This document shows positions 62,436-64,000 of a stretch of DNA of 64,000 bases, one piece after another (the first letter of the stretch is position 1; each line of letters begins with the position of its first letter). Where the stretch lies: positions 373,501-437,500 of the forward strand of contig JAQFVV010000181.1 of NCBI GenBank assembly GCA_028023455.1, read 5' to 3'. The notes beneath the pieces were generated by a model. That model made no database searches. It saw nothing but the letters and a program-made list of their open reading frames with translations, and was not told the DNA's origin. The stretch is from Epiperipatus broadwayi. Its lineage: Eukaryota > Onychophora > Udeonychophora > Euonychophora > Peripatidae. A program made the position numbers and the translations under genes.

Positions 62436-63300
62436 CTATATATATATGATTTGAGGCATATGTAAAGTTGTACATGTAAAAACAGTATTGAAATCTCAAG
62501 ACTAGTAGTCTGGCTTTTTAGGTTAATGTCCATGATGTATCAATAGACTGGATTCTCATTGTCTTGTCTGAGATAGAGCACATATGAAATAAATTCTTGT
62601 AGTCTTTGACAGCATTAAACTTTTATAATATGATGGACTGCAGCCAAGAAAGGCTCTATTTCTAATATATTAAGTTATAAAATCAATTTATCAACATGGA
62701 GACTGGTAATGTTTCTTCAAATCTTGATTTCTAGACATGCTACAACTTATTCTATAACTTTAATAATTAATCTCTACTTTGAATTTAATATTTATAGTCC
62801 ACAATGAAATTTAAAAACAAGGGAATTACAGCAAATATTTTCCATTTTGATTAATAAAAACAAAACAATAATTTAATTACCATCATCCCACTTTTTAATT
62901 TACATTTATTAAAACTGATTAATTATTTTTTTATAATTTCTTAATCTTTTAATGACAAACAAACTAAATACAATTAATGTGAAATATAGAGAATCCCTTA
63001 TTTGTTTTATCTAAACACATTTTTTTCTTTGTTATATTAAAATATTTTATATTTGTATCAAAATCAGCGAAGTGAAATAAAATTATTTGCATTAAATAGA
63101 GATTTTTATAATCGAGGTTAAATAATTCAAAATTCTTAAAAAATCAAAAATTATTATTTAATCAATACCTGTTATTCCAGGCTATGTATTTTAAATAAGT
63201 ATGTAGAGTAAATTTTGTCTGTGTTAATTTCTAATTTTCCTTTCAAGCTTTAAATATAGATGCACGCTCATATTATGTTGTGTATCATGAGACCATTTTC
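62436..63300. other. No gene seen
   Basis: AT-rich flank of the LTR element. A (CT)n run at about 63306-63331 follows. Confidence 0.5.
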
Positions 63301-63374
63301 TTTCCCCCTCTCTCTCTCTCTCTCTCTCTACATATATATATAATTCGATGTCTGTATTTTAAAGCAATATACAT

Positions 63375-63569
63375 AATTATATAACTGAATATTTGTAAAT
63401 ACAGTAACCAAATAATTAAAAATTTTATCCACTTAGGAGTGCTTTTGATTTTACCAGTAATCTTAGTCAACTAAAGCTTTAGTTGACAAAGATTACTGGG
63501 ATAATCAAAAGTGCTCCTAAATTTTTTAATTATTTAGTTACTGTATTTAAAAATATTCAGTTATACAAT

Positions 63570-63575
<6 letters not shown>
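63375..63575. mobile_element. Penelope terminal hairpin
   Basis: Inverted pair with axis near 63476 (CTAAAGCTTTAG, perfect). Both arms run TTGAC..AGATTAC, GGAGCAC/GTGCTCC, TTAATTATTTAGTTACTGTA and ATATTCAGTTATA, and match the 3' terminus of the Penelope copy at 53.63-53.75 kb. The right arm carries TTGACAA (63483-63489), stem GATTA/TAATC and AAAA in place of GAAA. No coding sequence lies between the arms. Confidence 0.85.
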
Positions 63576-63601
<26 letters not shown>

Positions 63602-64000
63602 TTATTATAAAACAAGTATTCAATAGACAAATTATTTGTTAGATTATTTTCTGTCATCAGTTTTTAAGCAACAACTACTGAGATGTTCATTTTATTCATT
63701 TGGTGGCCAATGAGATTCAACCATAATACCAGTATGTTATAATAGTTATAAAAAGTAATCCAGTTTTATTCTTGTTTCTGAACATCTTTCTAACACACAC
63801 GCACTTATGTATATCAAATTAGAATAACAGTCTTTCCATGGTGTCATTTATTAAACAAATAGATCTTCTCATGTGAATTCTAGAAACAAAATCAACAAAT
63901 ATATACACAACTAAATACATACAATTTAAAGGCAATTTATTATCATTATTCCATTAAAATCAGTTTTTGTAGGGAAATGTAGAGATGAATCATAGTTGTT
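63576..64000. other. No gene seen
   Basis: A short TA run to about 63596, then AT-rich sequence with nothing recognised up to the window edge. Confidence 0.5.

Overview
The window is metazoan-type nuclear DNA, roughly three-quarters A+T by eye, packed with microsatellites and relics of eukaryotic transposable elements. I found no convincing host protein-coding gene, rRNA or functional tRNA. The mixture of Penelope-like elements with GIY-YIG endonuclease, RTE-type and other LINEs, a hAT element with an 8-bp target duplication, tRNA-derived SINEs, MITEs and a gag-only LTR retrotransposon points to an invertebrate animal, for example a mollusc or arthropod. The sequence alone does not fix the phylum.

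Layout. 1-2.3 kb: AT-rich, nothing recognised. 2.3-3.2 kb: Penelope fragment with a terminal hairpin, then a MITE half. 3.7-5.9 kb: decayed LINE. 6.9-8.45 kb: tandem ~476-bp satellite, closed by a Penelope terminus. 9.6 kb: tRNA-Gly-derived SINE with a 13-bp target duplication. 10.6-19.9 kb: one giant palindrome of about 9.3 kb with arms of about 4.65 kb and no spacer. 20.0-20.3 kb: 3' end of an RTE LINE. 20.6-21.2 kb: 305-bp tandem duplication. 22.5 kb: ATT array. 26.7-27.4 kb: Penelope-type foldback. 28.4-28.9 kb: GATA array joined to a Penelope terminus. 29.2 kb: small foldback. 30.4 kb: second tRNA-Gly SINE. 33.0 kb: isolated satellite monomer. 34.25-34.54 kb: MITE with TTA duplication. 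34.7 kb: Penelope terminus. 35.2-35.7 kb: foldback SINE. 35.7-37.8 kb: 5'-truncated RTE LINE with an internal 179-bp triplication. 42.2 kb: 241-bp MITE. 43.4-43.8 kb: Penelope fragment. 44.9-45.8 kb: hAT deletion derivative. 50.7 kb: SINE. 51.9-53.8 kb: two head-to-head Penelope fragments, running into a 0.6-kb GATA array. 54.9-62.4 kb: gag-only LTR retrotransposon with 2.6-kb LTRs; its 3' LTR carries a very young hairpin. 63.4-63.6 kb: another Penelope terminal hairpin.

Two things stand out. First, inverted duplications dominate at every scale, from about 200 bp to 9.3 kb. Second, a recurring 30-35 nt motif sits at essentially every Penelope terminus: a CTGATGA-like box, a short stem-loop, then GAAA. 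Where the upstream reading frame survives, the motif lies 17 to about 100 nt after its end. This is the layout of the catalytic core of hammerhead ribozymes, which are known from Penelope-like elements. Here it occurs as several diverged subfamilies, many in head-to-head inverted pairs.
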